Positions 29,596 to 38,480 of a DNA stretch of 39,434 bases are shown piece by piece. A model generated the notes under the pieces. It did not search any database and was not told the DNA's origin. It saw nothing but the letters and a program-made list of their open reading frames with translations. The position numbers and the translations under genes are program-made. Source of the stretch: JAZNOL01 sp045580815 (GTDB taxonomy: Bacteria > Bacillota > Clostridia > RUG12999). The stretch is taken from the NCBI GenBank assembly GCA_045580815.1, contig JAZNOL010000090.1, positions 1-39,434 of the forward strand, read 5' to 3'. How positions within the stretch are numbered: the stretch's first letter is position 1; the number at the start of each line of letters is the position of its first letter.

Positions 29596-31563
29596 TTAAT
29601 ATGCTGAAATATTAGAAACTTTTTCGTCAATAAGAATCGGTTTTCCCGAACCATCAACAGTGTAAAGTGACATCTGCGACATATCTTCAGTAGTAGCTAT
29701 AAAGATGTAGGGAGTACCTGTATCTCCAGCTAAGTAATTTGTTATATTTTCCATAACAATTTTAGATTTGCCGTTTTTGTATTCTTTAAGAGTTACGGTT
29801 TGTGATTCTGCATTGAAATTATCTATAAAGTAAATTGATTTTTCTCCCTCAGAGAAATATACAAGCGGATATGCATTCTGAGCGATTTCTGTTGATTTGC
29901 CGTTTTTGGTGTTGTAGCTGTAAACTGTGGAAACTGTCGGGTTTGCGGGATCTGCTGCTGATGCATAAATAATCTCGCTGCCGGATTTATTCATTTCAAA
30001 TGAGAAAACATTTTCTGCAATCTGCACAGCATTGCCAACTTCGCCATTATTAATAGGACGGTAATACAGAGTTTGTTCAGCCGAAACATATACAACTTTG
30101 TCCATTTTTTTCGAGAAAATAGGCGGATATTCAGCTGCAAAATCTATTGTATCTTCTTCGCCGGGAACCTGGAGATTGTTTGTTACATAAATTTTGCCGC
30201 TTTTTATATAAAGTAATGTGTCGGAAACATCTTTGGATGATGAATAATCGTAGCTGTCGTAAAGTGCTGATATAAGGCGTTCTGCGTTATAGAAATAAGT
30301 TAAACCTTCATCAATAACGCGGGATTCACCGCCAAAGGGTTTAAACATCAATTTGTATGTTGATGTGAAATTGTAATTTCCTTCTTCGTCAGTACCCTGC
30401 ACAGAGTCAGAAAGATAAACAATACCTTTTTCGGGTTTGTTTATAGCAACAACCTGCTGTGAAAAGAAGTTTTCAACAAGTAAAACAGGAACGCTTGAAC
30501 CTTCTTTAAGATACAGCTTTTCGCTGGAATATGTTTCGGGATCAAGAGGTTTAGAGGTAGTATAAACGAGTGTTTCACCCTCTATATCATAATATTTTAT
30601 TTTGGATACACCGGAAAGAATTTCTGTTGGAGCTGCGTTGCCTTTTTTTACATATAAAGTACCGTTAAGAAGGTCAGCCTCAGCCTCGGGAGTAAGTTCC
30701 TCGCCGGAAGTGTTGGTTTTTTGCATATCAATGTACCAAATGCTGTTATCGGATGAACGCGAAAAACCGTAGTTCACACAAACTGATGAAACAGCAATAG
30801 ACTTGATGGTCGAAATTTTTTCGGAATATTTGCCGTTATAAAGATATAGGTCAAATCCGGTGCCGTTGGCAGCAGTTGTTGCATAAAGCAATTCATTGCC
30901 GGAAGCAGATATAACAAGACTAGAGTGTTCTACATTATCTGCAATTTTAACGGCTTCGTTTTCGTTAAAAGCAAGCATGAACAGTGTGCTGTCATTACTT
31001 ATATAATAAATTCGTTCATTGTTTAAAACAAAATTGCTGTTAAGTGAAAAAAGTGATTTTGAAGAAGGTGTGAGAGATATGGGTTCTTTCATACCTTGTT
31101 TATAAACAAGTATATTGTACAAATCGTTTTCCTTAACGGAATAAACAAGAGGAAGTCCGTCATCACTATCACCTGCTAGCCAGGAATATGCAAAATATCC
31201 GCCGCATAATAAAATGGCAACAACCAAAATAATCGAAACCAGTTTAAACCCAAAAGGTATTTTACCTGCTTTTTTGAGTTCGCCGGCATCAATAAAAGCT
31301 TCGCTTGAATCAATGCCATCAACAGCTTCAAGATCAGCGGTATCATCAGCATCATACTCGTCATATTCTTCGATGTTTTCAATATCTTCGATGCTGTCAT
31401 CATTAATAGAGTTGTCAGTGTCGGCAAAGCTGTTTGCTGCTACTTCTTCTGTTTCAGCATAAGCTTCTTCGGAAGATTGTTCGTCTTCGTTAAAAACTTT
31501 GCCGCATTCAGGGCAAAATATTGAATCGTCTTCAATATTTGCACCGCAAAATTTACATTCCAT
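29596..31563 (-). CDS. Zinc-ribbon membrane protein with large extracellular beta-propeller-like region
   Basis: 655 residues. An N-terminal zinc ribbon (Cys3, Cys6, Cys17, Cys20: CKFCGANI, FCPECGKVF) is followed by a long acidic linker (about 25-100), one membrane helix (about 108-131, FKLVSIILVVAILLCGGYFAYSW) and a 520-residue domain of recurring strand units such as ERIYYISNDSTLFML, NELLYATTA, GETLVYTTS, KGIVYLSDS, SEIIYASAA and KSIYFIDNF. That spacing suggests a beta-propeller (DUF5050-like). The orientation puts the zinc ribbon inside and the propeller outside. Function unknown; sensing or envelope monitoring is a guess. AGGAGG precedes the ATG. Confidence 0.82.
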   Translation of the reverse strand: MECKFCGANIEDDSIFCPECGKVFNEDEQSSEEAYAETEEVAANSFADTDNSINDDSIEDIENIEEYDEYDADDTADLEAVDGIDSSEAFIDAGELKKAGKIPFGFKLVSIILVVAILLCGGYFAYSWLAGDSDDGLPLVYSVKENDLYNILVYKQGMKEPISLTPSSKSLFSLNSNFVLNNERIYYISNDSTLFMLAFNENEAVKIADNVEHSSLVISASGNELLYATTAANGTGFDLYLYNGKYSEKISTIKSIAVSSVCVNYGFSRSSDNSIWYIDMQKTNTSGEELTPEAEADLLNGTLYVKKGNAAPTEILSGVSKIKYYDIEGETLVYTTSKPLDPETYSSEKLYLKEGSSVPVLLVENFFSQQVVAINKPEKGIVYLSDSVQGTDEEGNYNFTSTYKLMFKPFGGESRVIDEGLTYFYNAERLISALYDSYDYSSSKDVSDTLLYIKSGKIYVTNNLQVPGEEDTIDFAAEYPPIFSKKMDKVVYVSAEQTLYYRPINNGEVGNAVQIAENVFSFEMNKSGSEIIYASAADPANPTVSTVYSYNTKNGKSTEIAQNAYPLVYFSEGEKSIYFIDNFNAESQTVTLKEYKNGKSKIVMENITNYLAGDTGTPYIFIATTEDMSQMSLYTVDGSGKPILIDEKVSNISAY

Positions 31564-31595
31564 TATATAGTCCTCCTAAATAGTCATATAAAGAT

Positions 31596-31624
31596 ATTAT
31601 ATACCTATATTTAAGTTTTGTCAA
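31596..31624 (-). promoter_or_regulatory. Promoter for the zinc-ribbon protein
   Basis: Minus strand: TTGACA (31624-31619), 17-base spacer, TATAAT (31601-31596). Consensus at both boxes. Confidence 0.9.
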
Positions 31625-31726
31625 TTGATTATTGAAAGAATTTAAAATTTGTTCAAATTTATGTAAACAAAATTGCAAAATATCAAAAAAAGAATATGGA
31701 TTTTAAAAATTTGGACAAAAAAGTGC

Positions 31727-31755
31727 TATACAAAACGCAAAAAATGTTGTATAAT
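31727..31755 (+). promoter_or_regulatory. Probable promoter for uxaB operon
   Basis: TATACA (31727-31732), 17-base spacer, TATAAT (31750-31755). The -35 box is weak, as expected if an activator is needed. No repeat that would mark an operator is clear. Confidence 0.55.
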
Positions 31756-31786
31756 ATAATCAAAATAAAAAACAGAGGTGTTTTGC

Positions 31787-33088
31787 TTGAAAAACATAAC
31801 AGAAATAAAACATAAACCAATAAGAAAGGAAACAGTTATTCAGTTTGGTGAAGGCGGATTTTTGCGTGGCTTTGCAGACTGGATGCTTCAAAAACTTTGT
31901 GACAGCGGACTTTACGACGGCAGTGTTGTTGTGGTTCAGCCCATTGAAAAAGGTATGTGCGACAAGCTGTCGGAGCAAAACTGCCTCTACACCCATGTTA
32001 TACGCGGTGTTGAGGGTGTTGAAAAAAGCCTGATTGACGTGGTTTCAAGATGCGTAAAGCCCTATGAAGATTATGAGGAATATCTTTCTCTTGCGGATAA
32101 TCCGGATTTTCGTATTATAATTTCCAATACAACAGAAGCCGGAATAGAATTTTCCGAAAATGACAAATTTGACGATGCTCCGCCCAAAACATATCCGGCA
32201 AAGCTGACAGCACTTCTTTACCGCAGATTTAAAAAAGGGCTTGGAGGATTTATTCTTCTGCCTTGTGAGCTTATTGAAAAAAACGGTGCAGCACTTAAAT
32301 CGGCTGTTTTAAAATATGCGGACTTGTGGAATCTGGGAGATGATTTCAAAAACTGGACAGAAACAGAAAACTATTTCTGCGATACCCTTGTTGACCGCAT
32401 TGTTACAGGTTATCCAAAAGACGAAAACATCGACCTCGGCTATGAAGATAATATGGTCAATACATCGGAATATTTCCATCTCTGGGTAATAAACGGTGAC
32501 AAAAAACTGGCAGAGGAAATCCCTTTTCACAAAGCAGGTCTTAATGTTATCTGGACAGATGAGCTTGAAAAATACCGCACAAGAAAGGTGCGTATTTTAA
32601 ACGGTGCACACACATCAATGGTACCTTACGCAATGCTTAAAGGTTTCAATACAGTTAAATCCTGCATGGACGATGAAGCGATGCTTGCGTATGTAAAAAA
32701 ATGCGTGTTTGACGAAATTGTTCCTACACTTGATTTGCCTGAAGATGAGCTTAAATCCTATGCAAACAGCGTGCTTGAAAGATTTGCAAATCCTTACATA
32801 AAACATTATCTTTCTTCAATTGCTCTTAACAGCGTGAGCAAGTTCAAGGTGCGTGTTCTGCCGTCAATTTTAGAATACCATAACCGTTTTGGCAAAAATC
32901 CGCCTACACTTATAAAAGCCTTTGCGGCACTTATTGATTTTTATAAAACCGACATGACAAACGATGATGCGGATGTTACCGAATTTATGAAAACAAAGTC
33001 TCTTGATGAAATTCTTAAAAACGAGTTGCTTTGGGGGCAGAGTCTTGAATTTTTAAAATCAGATATAGAAACGGAGCTTGCAAAATGA
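31787..33088 (+). CDS. uxaB: Tagaturonate reductase (altronate oxidoreductase)
   Basis: 433 residues of the mannitol-dehydrogenase family. The nucleotide-binding start is VIQFGEGGFLRGFADWML; VRILNGAHTSMVPYA carries the family's catalytic region; ISNTTEAGIEF and LVDRIVTGYP are further UxaB-type motifs. It reduces tagaturonate to altronate with NADH in galacturonate breakdown. TTG start at 31787, six bases after AGAGGTG; an in-frame GTG at 31778 falls inside that site. It overlaps the deacetylase gene by four bases and is two genes ahead of uxaA. UxaC, the preceding isomerase, is not in the window. Confidence 0.93.
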   Translation: MKNITEIKHKPIRKETVIQFGEGGFLRGFADWMLQKLCDSGLYDGSVVVVQPIEKGMCDKLSEQNCLYTHVIRGVEGVEKSLIDVVSRCVKPYEDYEEYLSLADNPDFRIIISNTTEAGIEFSENDKFDDAPPKTYPAKLTALLYRRFKKGLGGFILLPCELIEKNGAALKSAVLKYADLWNLGDDFKNWTETENYFCDTLVDRIVTGYPKDENIDLGYEDNMVNTSEYFHLWVINGDKKLAEEIPFHKAGLNVIWTDELEKYRTRKVRILNGAHTSMVPYAMLKGFNTVKSCMDDEAMLAYVKKCVFDEIVPTLDLPEDELKSYANSVLERFANPYIKHYLSSIALNSVSKFKVRVLPSILEYHNRFGKNPPTLIKAFAALIDFYKTDMTNDDADVTEFMKTKSLDEILKNELLWGQSLEFLKSDIETELAK

Positions 33089-33789
33089 GCGAAATAAAAA
33101 AAGCATTGACATTCAGCTATGATGACGGCGTAACACAAGACGAAAGACTTATTGAAATATTTAATAAATACGGTCTTAAAGGCACATTTAATTTAAATTC
33201 CGAGCTGCTTGGCAAACCGGGCGAGCTTATTCGTAACGAAGTTCATGTAAACCACACAAAAATAAAACCCGAAGATGTAAAACGTATTTATGACGGGCAT
33301 GAGGTTGCCGTGCATACGCTTACACATCCGCTTTTGCAAAAGGAATCCGAGGAAGAAATTATCCGTCAGATAGAAAAAGACAGAGAAAATCTTTCAAAAC
33401 TGGCAGGTTATGAGGTTGTGGGTATGGCATATCCCAACTGTGCACCGGATGACCGTATTGTAGCTATTACAAAAGAAAAAACAGGTGTTAAATATTCAAG
33501 AAGCACCATTGTTACTTATGATTACAATCCATCGCCAAAAATGCATGATTATCACGGCACGGTTTACCATCATGAGGATTGGGACAAAATGTTTGAGCTG
33601 GGCGAAAGGTTTTTGAAACTGGAAACAGAAACTCCGCAGATTATGTATGTCTGGGGACACGCCTATGAGTTTGACGTTTATCCCGAAAGGTGGCAGCAGT
33701 TTGAACAGTTTTGTGAAATGATGAGTAAACGAAACGATATTTTTTACGGCACAAACATACAGGTGTTTGAAAAATTCGGTCTGATTTAA
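33085..33789 (+). CDS. NodB-type polysaccharide deacetylase in the uronate operon
   Basis: 234 residues, no signal peptide. The first metal-site motif is TFSYDDG (9-15), the second HEVAVHTLTHP (72-82), with AYPNCAPDD downstream and MYVWGHAYEFD near the C-terminus: the carbohydrate esterase 4 / NodB fold. The family removes N- or O-acetyl groups from sugars. Sandwiched between uxaB (4-base overlap) and uxaA (10-base gap), it is likely part of pectin use; removal of acetyl groups from imported acetylated oligogalacturonides is plausible but inferred. Cytoplasmic location argues against peptidoglycan or chitin as substrate. Confidence 0.88.
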   Translation: MSEIKKALTFSYDDGVTQDERLIEIFNKYGLKGTFNLNSELLGKPGELIRNEVHVNHTKIKPEDVKRIYDGHEVAVHTLTHPLLQKESEEEIIRQIEKDRENLSKLAGYEVVGMAYPNCAPDDRIVAITKEKTGVKYSRSTIVTYDYNPSPKMHDYHGTVYHHEDWDKMFELGERFLKLETETPQIMYVWGHAYEFDVYPERWQQFEQFCEMMSKRNDIFYGTNIQVFEKFGLI

Positions 33790-33799
33790 GGTGAAAATA

Positions 33800-35185
33800 A
33801 TGAGAATAACAGAACTTGACAATGTTGAGGTTAATCTTGCAGATGGGCATAAATATGCCGCCTGTGACATAAAAAAAGGCGAAAATATTATAAAATACGG
33901 CAGTCCCATAGGTCACGCAACGGAAGATATAAAAAAAGGAGACCATGTGCACAGCCATAATGTGAAAACAAATCTTTCGGGCGTTGAAACATACGAATAT
34001 CATAAAGATATGGGTGCATATCCCTTACAGAAGCTCAAAACCGCAAAAACCTTTATGGGTTACAGACGTAAAAACGGAGAGGTGGGTATCCGTAACGAAA
34101 TATGGATAATCCCGACAGTAGGTTGCATAAACCGCAGTGCACAGATTATTGCCGAAAAAACAGGTGCGTATGTGTTTGTGCATCCTTTTGGCTGTTCTCA
34201 GCTTGGCGGCGACCATAAAACCACGCAGCTTATCCTGCGTGGACTGGTTAATCATCCCAATGCGGCAGGCGTGCTTGTTATGGGGCTTGGCTGTGAGAAT
34301 AACAATATTGACGAGTTTAAAAAGGTGTTGGGAGAAACGGACAGCGACCGTGTTAAATTTCTTAACGCACAGAACGTTGACGATGAGATTGAAGAGGGCA
34401 TAAAAATAGTTGAAAATCTTAAATTGTATGCATCTGAATTTAAACGTGAAGAAATTGATATATCCGAACTTAAAATAGGCTTTAAATGCGGCGGAAGTGA
34501 CGGACTTTCCGGCATAACGGCAAATCCCCTTGTGGGCAGAGTCTGCGATATGCTGACCTTTGCGGGCGGCAGTGCGGCACTGACCGAAGTTCCCGAAATG
34601 TTCGGTGCAGAACGCAATCTCATGCAGCGGTGTGACACCGAAGAAACATTTGAAAAAACAGTTAACCTGATAAACGATTTTAAACAGTATTTTATCAGCC
34701 ATAACCAGGTTGTTTACGAAAATCCGTCTCCGGGCAACAAAGCAGGCGGGATAACAACTCTGGAAGAAAAATCCCTCGGTTGTATTCAGAAAGGCGGCTT
34801 TTCACCGGTGTGTGATGTGCTGACCTATGGTGACAGGGTGACCAAAAAAGGATTATCATTATTAAACGGACCGGGTAACGACATTGCGGCGGTTACAAAC
34901 TTAACTGCGGCAGGCGTGCATATTATTCTGTTTACAACAGGCAGGGGAACACCCCTCGGCGGTCCTGTGCCGACACTTAAAATCTCTACAAACAGCACAC
35001 TTGCAGATAAAAAGAAAAACTGGATAGATTTTGATGCCGGTGTTCTTGCAACAGGGTCAAATACAGACGAAACTGCTGAAAATTTACTACAGCTTGTGCT
35101 TGATACCGCATCGGGCAAAGAGGCTAAAAACGAGCTTGGCGGTTACAGAGAAATTTCAATATTCAAAGACGGCGTAATGCTGTAA
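33800..35185 (+). CDS. uxaA: Altronate dehydratase
   Basis: 461 residues. An N-terminal SAF-like domain (1 to about 75, with GENIIKYGSPIG and GDHVHSHNVKTN) is joined to the main dehydratase domain (GYRRKNGEVGIRNEIWIIPTV, HPFGCSQLGGDH, GLGCENNN, CGGSDGLSGITANP, EVPEMFGAE, NPSPGNKAGGITTLEEKSLG). Conserved cysteines fit its iron-dependent mechanism. It dehydrates altronate to 2-keto-3-deoxygluconate. Start set at ATG 33800 behind AAGGTGA (33788-33794). Last gene of the uxaB-deacetylase-uxaA run. Confidence 0.95.
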   Translation: MRITELDNVEVNLADGHKYAACDIKKGENIIKYGSPIGHATEDIKKGDHVHSHNVKTNLSGVETYEYHKDMGAYPLQKLKTAKTFMGYRRKNGEVGIRNEIWIIPTVGCINRSAQIIAEKTGAYVFVHPFGCSQLGGDHKTTQLILRGLVNHPNAAGVLVMGLGCENNNIDEFKKVLGETDSDRVKFLNAQNVDDEIEEGIKIVENLKLYASEFKREEIDISELKIGFKCGGSDGLSGITANPLVGRVCDMLTFAGGSAALTEVPEMFGAERNLMQRCDTEETFEKTVNLINDFKQYFISHNQVVYENPSPGNKAGGITTLEEKSLGCIQKGGFSPVCDVLTYGDRVTKKGLSLLNGPGNDIAAVTNLTAAGVHIILFTTGRGTPLGGPVPTLKISTNSTLADKKKNWIDFDAGVLATGSNTDETAENLLQLVLDTASGKEAKNELGGYREISIFKDGVML

Positions 35186-35196
35186 TAAGACCACAT

Positions 35197-35226
35197 GGGC
35201 TGTGACAAATTCATTTGTCACAGCCC
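35197..35226. terminator. Hairpin between converging uxaA and araC-type gene
   Basis: Perfect 14-bp stem GGGCTGTGACAAAT/ATTTGTCACAGCCC with a 2-base loop. The T-run is poor on either strand. It overlaps the last three codons and the stop of the AraC-type gene. Closely related to the hairpin at 14789-14816, with a shared CCTGTT(T)GATG flank. Confidence 0.7.
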
Positions 35227-36057
35227 TGTTTGATGGGTTTGCCTGTTTTTTCTGTATTGCAGGGGAGTTTTATCGCAGACCTCTTTAAAAACGCGGTTGA
35301 AATTTGAAAGACTGCCAAAACCGCAGGTTTTATATATTGTGCTGATTTTGATGTTGGTTTCCGAAAGAAGTCTGCGTGCGTGAGAAAGCCGCACAGAGGT
35401 TATATAATCGCCGACGGTTTTTCCGGTGTATTCTTTAAATATGCGGCACATATGAAACTCGCTTACAAAAAACTTTTCCGCAAGCATAGAAATGCTTATT
35501 TTATCGGCGTAGTTTTTGTTGATGTATTTTATTATATCGGAAATTCTGTTTAAACTGTCACTGCTCAGAATTTTTTTTGAAGCAATGTTTTCGTGACAGA
35601 AAAATATTCCGAGAATTTTTAAAATTGCTCCCTGCACCGAAAATTCAATTCCGAATCGGTTTAAACTGATTTCGTTTTTTATACTTTCAATTTCTTTTAA
35701 AACCATGTCAAAACCGCACTTATCCGGAGAAACAATTATCACATCATTTTTTAATAATGCCGAAACTTTAATATCATCATAATGATTTTTCAGCCATATT
35801 CCGGGAATATTACACACAAACCGCACGTATTTTTTGGTTTCACCGTCAATTGTGCGGTGAACCGTCTGCGGCTTTATCAAAAACATATCTCCCCGAGAAA
35901 TGCTGAAAAATCTGTCTTTTACAAACAAACTGCGGTTGCCTTCGGTCAGCACATAAAGCTCGTAGCTGTCATGTATATGACCTTCAAGCATATTGTTTTG
36001 GCTGTATTCGCTTATTGAAAGCACCAGTTCTTTGCCGGTAGAATAATTTATGTCCAT
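35218..36057 (-). CDS. AraC-family transcriptional regulator
   Basis: 279 residues. N-terminal cupin-like sugar-sensing domain (about 10-100; MLEGHIHDSYELYVLTEG, ISRGDMFLIKPQTVH) and C-terminal double helix-turn-helix (about 178-275; ISMLAEKFFVSEFHMCRIFKEYTGKT; CGFGSLSNFNRVFKE). Start placed at ATG 36057 behind GTGGTGAT; in-frame GTGs at 36069 and 36066 lie in that site. It lies between the uxa genes and the divergent GH105/lyase genes, so it probably activates one or both sets in response to a pectin-derived sugar. Confidence 0.92.
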   Translation of the reverse strand: MDINYSTGKELVLSISEYSQNNMLEGHIHDSYELYVLTEGNRSLFVKDRFFSISRGDMFLIKPQTVHRTIDGETKKYVRFVCNIPGIWLKNHYDDIKVSALLKNDVIIVSPDKCGFDMVLKEIESIKNEISLNRFGIEFSVQGAILKILGIFFCHENIASKKILSSDSLNRISDIIKYINKNYADKISISMLAEKFFVSEFHMCRIFKEYTGKTVGDYITSVRLSHARRLLSETNIKISTIYKTCGFGSLSNFNRVFKEVCDKTPLQYRKNRQTHQTGL

Positions 36058-36075
36058 ATTTATCACCACGTTTTA

Positions 36076-36104
36076 ATTATAACACATAAAACAGCAAGAT
36101 ACAA
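36076..36104 (-). promoter_or_regulatory. Promoter for the AraC-type regulator
   Basis: Minus strand: TTGTAT (36104-36099), 17-base spacer, TATAAT (36081-36076). Confidence 0.65.
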
Positions 36105-36144
36105 TAAGTTTTTGTAAAATTAAGCAAAATATTATTAATTTTTT

Positions 36145-36154
36145 GTGATATAAT
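36145..36154 (+). promoter_or_regulatory. Extended -10 promoter for GH105-lyase genes
   Basis: TGATATAAT (36146-36154): TGn directly before a perfect TATAAT, with no recognisable -35. That architecture fits dependence on an activator such as the adjacent AraC protein. Confidence 0.6.
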
Positions 36155-36183
36155 GTGTGTATAAAACAGATAAGGAGATTTAT

Positions 36184-37278
36184 ATGAACAAATCAGCACT
36201 TGATTATGCAGTTCTTGCCTGTGAAACAATGATGAAAAAATTTGCGCCGCAGGATTTGCCTCTGGTGGGAAGATTTCACTATCACGAGGGCGTTTTTCTT
36301 TCGGGAATGCAAAACGTGTATCACTTGACAGGCGACGAAAAATATTTTGATTACATAAAAGGCTGGGTGGATTCCATCGTCCGTGAAAACGGCGATATTG
36401 TGACCTATTTTCCGGGCGAGCTTGACGATATGCAACCGGGAATACTGCTTTTTGAGCTTTATGAAAAAACAGGCGATAACCGCTATAAAACTGCTCTTGA
36501 CACTCTTGCATCGCATCTTGAAAAATGGCCGGCAAACAGCGAGGGCGGGTTCTGGCACAAGGATACCCAAAAAGACCATATGTGGCTTGACGGAATGTAC
36601 ATGGGCGGACCTATAATGACAGAATATGGACTGAAATTTGACCGCAAGGATTTCTGGGACACAGTTCATTTGCAGATGTCGCTTATGAAAAAACATTGCC
36701 GTGATGAGCAAACCGGACTTTATTATCATATATGGGATGCCTCAAAAGAATGCGAATGGGTTGATAAAGAAACAGGCTGCTCAAACTTTTTCTGGGGCAG
36801 AGCTATCGGCTGGTATGCGGTAGCAATGTTTGAAATTGCTTCTCTTTTGCCCGAATCTTATGAAAAGCGGAATGATTTTATAAACACCGGCGTCGAGCTG
36901 CTTGAAAAGCTCATAAAATATCAGGACAAACAAACAGGTCTTTGGTATCAGGTCGTTGACAAAGGTCATATGCCCGACAACTGGCACGAGGTTTCCTGTT
37001 CGTGTCTGTTCATATATGCACTTTGCAAAGCGATAAATATGGGTGAAATGTCCCAAGATTTTAAAGAGTATGCAAAAAAAGGCTATGAAGGCGTTGTATC
37101 AACACTTAAATATTACGAAGACGGCGGACTTTGCGTAAACCGTGTGTGCGTTGGCACGGGTGTGGGTGACTACGAGCACTATATCAACCGTCCCACAAGC
37201 GAAAACGACCTTCATGGTATGGGCGCATTTTTGCTGATGTGCTGTGAATATTACAGACTTAATAAAAAAGGAGAATGA
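36184..37278 (+). CDS. Unsaturated glycuronyl hydrolase (GH105, YteR/YesR-like)
   Basis: 364 residues, alpha/alpha barrel, no signal peptide. DHMWLDGMYMGGP (near 135-147) carries the catalytic Asp of GH105; FFWGRAIGWYAVAM, GLWYQVVDKG and TSENDLHGMGAFLLMCCEY are further family motifs. It removes the 4,5-unsaturated uronic acid from the end of oligosaccharides made by pectin or rhamnogalacturonan lyases. Start at ATG 36184 behind AAGGAG. Four bases separate its stop from the next gene's ribosome-binding context; with the oligogalacturonate lyase it forms the degradation arm of the locus. Confidence 0.93.
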   Translation: MNKSALDYAVLACETMMKKFAPQDLPLVGRFHYHEGVFLSGMQNVYHLTGDEKYFDYIKGWVDSIVRENGDIVTYFPGELDDMQPGILLFELYEKTGDNRYKTALDTLASHLEKWPANSEGGFWHKDTQKDHMWLDGMYMGGPIMTEYGLKFDRKDFWDTVHLQMSLMKKHCRDEQTGLYYHIWDASKECEWVDKETGCSNFFWGRAIGWYAVAMFEIASLLPESYEKRNDFINTGVELLEKLIKYQDKQTGLWYQVVDKGHMPDNWHEVSCSCLFIYALCKAINMGEMSQDFKEYAKKGYEGVVSTLKYYEDGGLCVNRVCVGTGVGDYEHYINRPTSENDLHGMGAFLLMCCEYYRLNKKGE

Positions 37279-37283
37279 TTTTT

Positions 37284-38423
37284 ATGAAAACACCGGAAAC
37301 ATCTTCGCTTTTTGAAAAACGTATAAACGAAAAAAGCGGCGTGGAGTATTATGTTCTTACAAAACGTGTTGCTCCGTATCAGCAAGGATTTTATTTTGTA
37401 AACAATTCACTCAGTAATGACGGACAGTATCTGTGGTTTTACTGTGCGTTTCCGCCGGTGCCGATAAACCAGCGTATGCTTGGAGTTGTTGATTTTGAGG
37501 CAGATGACGTATATCTTTTGCCCGAAACAAGCGGTGTGGGTACATCACCGTATATCGATGCAGAAACAGGTGACGTTTATTTTATTACAAATAAACAGCT
37601 TTTTCGTCGCGGTGCAGCAAAAAACGCAAAGGTTGAGCATCTTGCAACAATCAATCTTCCGGGAATTTACGCAAGTGCATCTCATTTGACACCTTCGCCC
37701 GATAAAACCGAATTTTATGTAGAAGCACGTGTTGACAATCACCGCTTTTTTGTAGGCAGTCTTAATATAAAAAACGGTGAATTTACAAAATGGGCGGAAA
37801 GTGATTTTATGCTTAATCACAGTCAGTTTAATCCTGTAAACCCAAACCTTTCTCTTTGCGCATACGACTATTATACCGACATTGTAACAGGCGAAAACTG
37901 CTGTATTCCCACAGACGAAAACGGTGTTTATCAAAGACTGTGGCTGATTGAAAGAAACGGCAAAAAAACCAATTTTGCACCGAACAACAACTACGCTACC
38001 CATGAGTGGTGGAGTGCTGACGGCAAAAAGATTTATTACGTAAACCATAACGGAATACAGCGCATAAATCTTGAAACAGGCGAGCATGAAAATATTCACG
38101 AAAGCGACCCGTGGCATGCATATTCAAGTAAGGACGAGAGCTTTTATGTGTTTGACGAGGTTGTTTACGACAGATTTAAGGTGTGGTACAGAGGTTGCCC
38201 GGCAAACGTGAAATTCTATAATGCAAAAACCGATAAGGAAATTGAAATAGTAACCCGTATGCCGGAAAATGAGTTTACACCGGATAATCAGTGTAATTAT
38301 CATATTGACCCTCATCCACGTATATCGGAAAACGAAAAATATGTTATTTTCACAACAACCGAACTTGGTCAACCGGACGTTGCAATGGTTTCGGTAGACC
38401 ATCTGCTTGAAAAGACAAAATAA
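37284..38423 (+). CDS. ogl: Oligogalacturonate lyase (PL22)
   Basis: 379 residues, cytoplasmic seven-bladed beta-propeller. Blade motifs include NDGQYLWFYCAF, HLTPSPDKTEFYVEA, LMLNHSQFNP-type segments (NHSQFNPVNPN), ATHEWWSADGKKIYYV and QCNYHIDPHPRIS, the last two holding conserved histidines expected to bind manganese. It splits short unsaturated galacturonide oligomers to monomeric uronates. Start set at ATG 37284, ten bases after AAAAGGAGA; the ATG at 37275 is too close to that site. Confidence 0.92.
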   Translation: MKTPETSSLFEKRINEKSGVEYYVLTKRVAPYQQGFYFVNNSLSNDGQYLWFYCAFPPVPINQRMLGVVDFEADDVYLLPETSGVGTSPYIDAETGDVYFITNKQLFRRGAAKNAKVEHLATINLPGIYASASHLTPSPDKTEFYVEARVDNHRFFVGSLNIKNGEFTKWAESDFMLNHSQFNPVNPNLSLCAYDYYTDIVTGENCCIPTDENGVYQRLWLIERNGKKTNFAPNNNYATHEWWSADGKKIYYVNHNGIQRINLETGEHENIHESDPWHAYSSKDESFYVFDEVVYDRFKVWYRGCPANVKFYNAKTDKEIEIVTRMPENEFTPDNQCNYHIDPHPRISENEKYVIFTTTELGQPDVAMVSVDHLLEKTK

Positions 38424-38431
38424 GTACAATA

Positions 38432-38472
38432 AAAGCCAAAATCCGCAGTGTTTCTGCGGGTTTTGGCTTTTG
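38432..38472. terminator. Bidirectional terminator
   Basis: 18-bp stem AAAAGCCAAAATCCGCAG / CTGCGGGTTTTGGCTTTT with one G-T pair and TGTTT loop, between converging ogl and the LysM-CAP gene. Confidence 0.9.
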
Positions 38473-38480
38473 TGCTGTAT

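Noticed and set aside
34025..34702. Open frame of 225 codons on the minus strand opposite uxaA
   Set aside because: Antisense shadow with the same biased composition; uxaA is certain on the plus strand.
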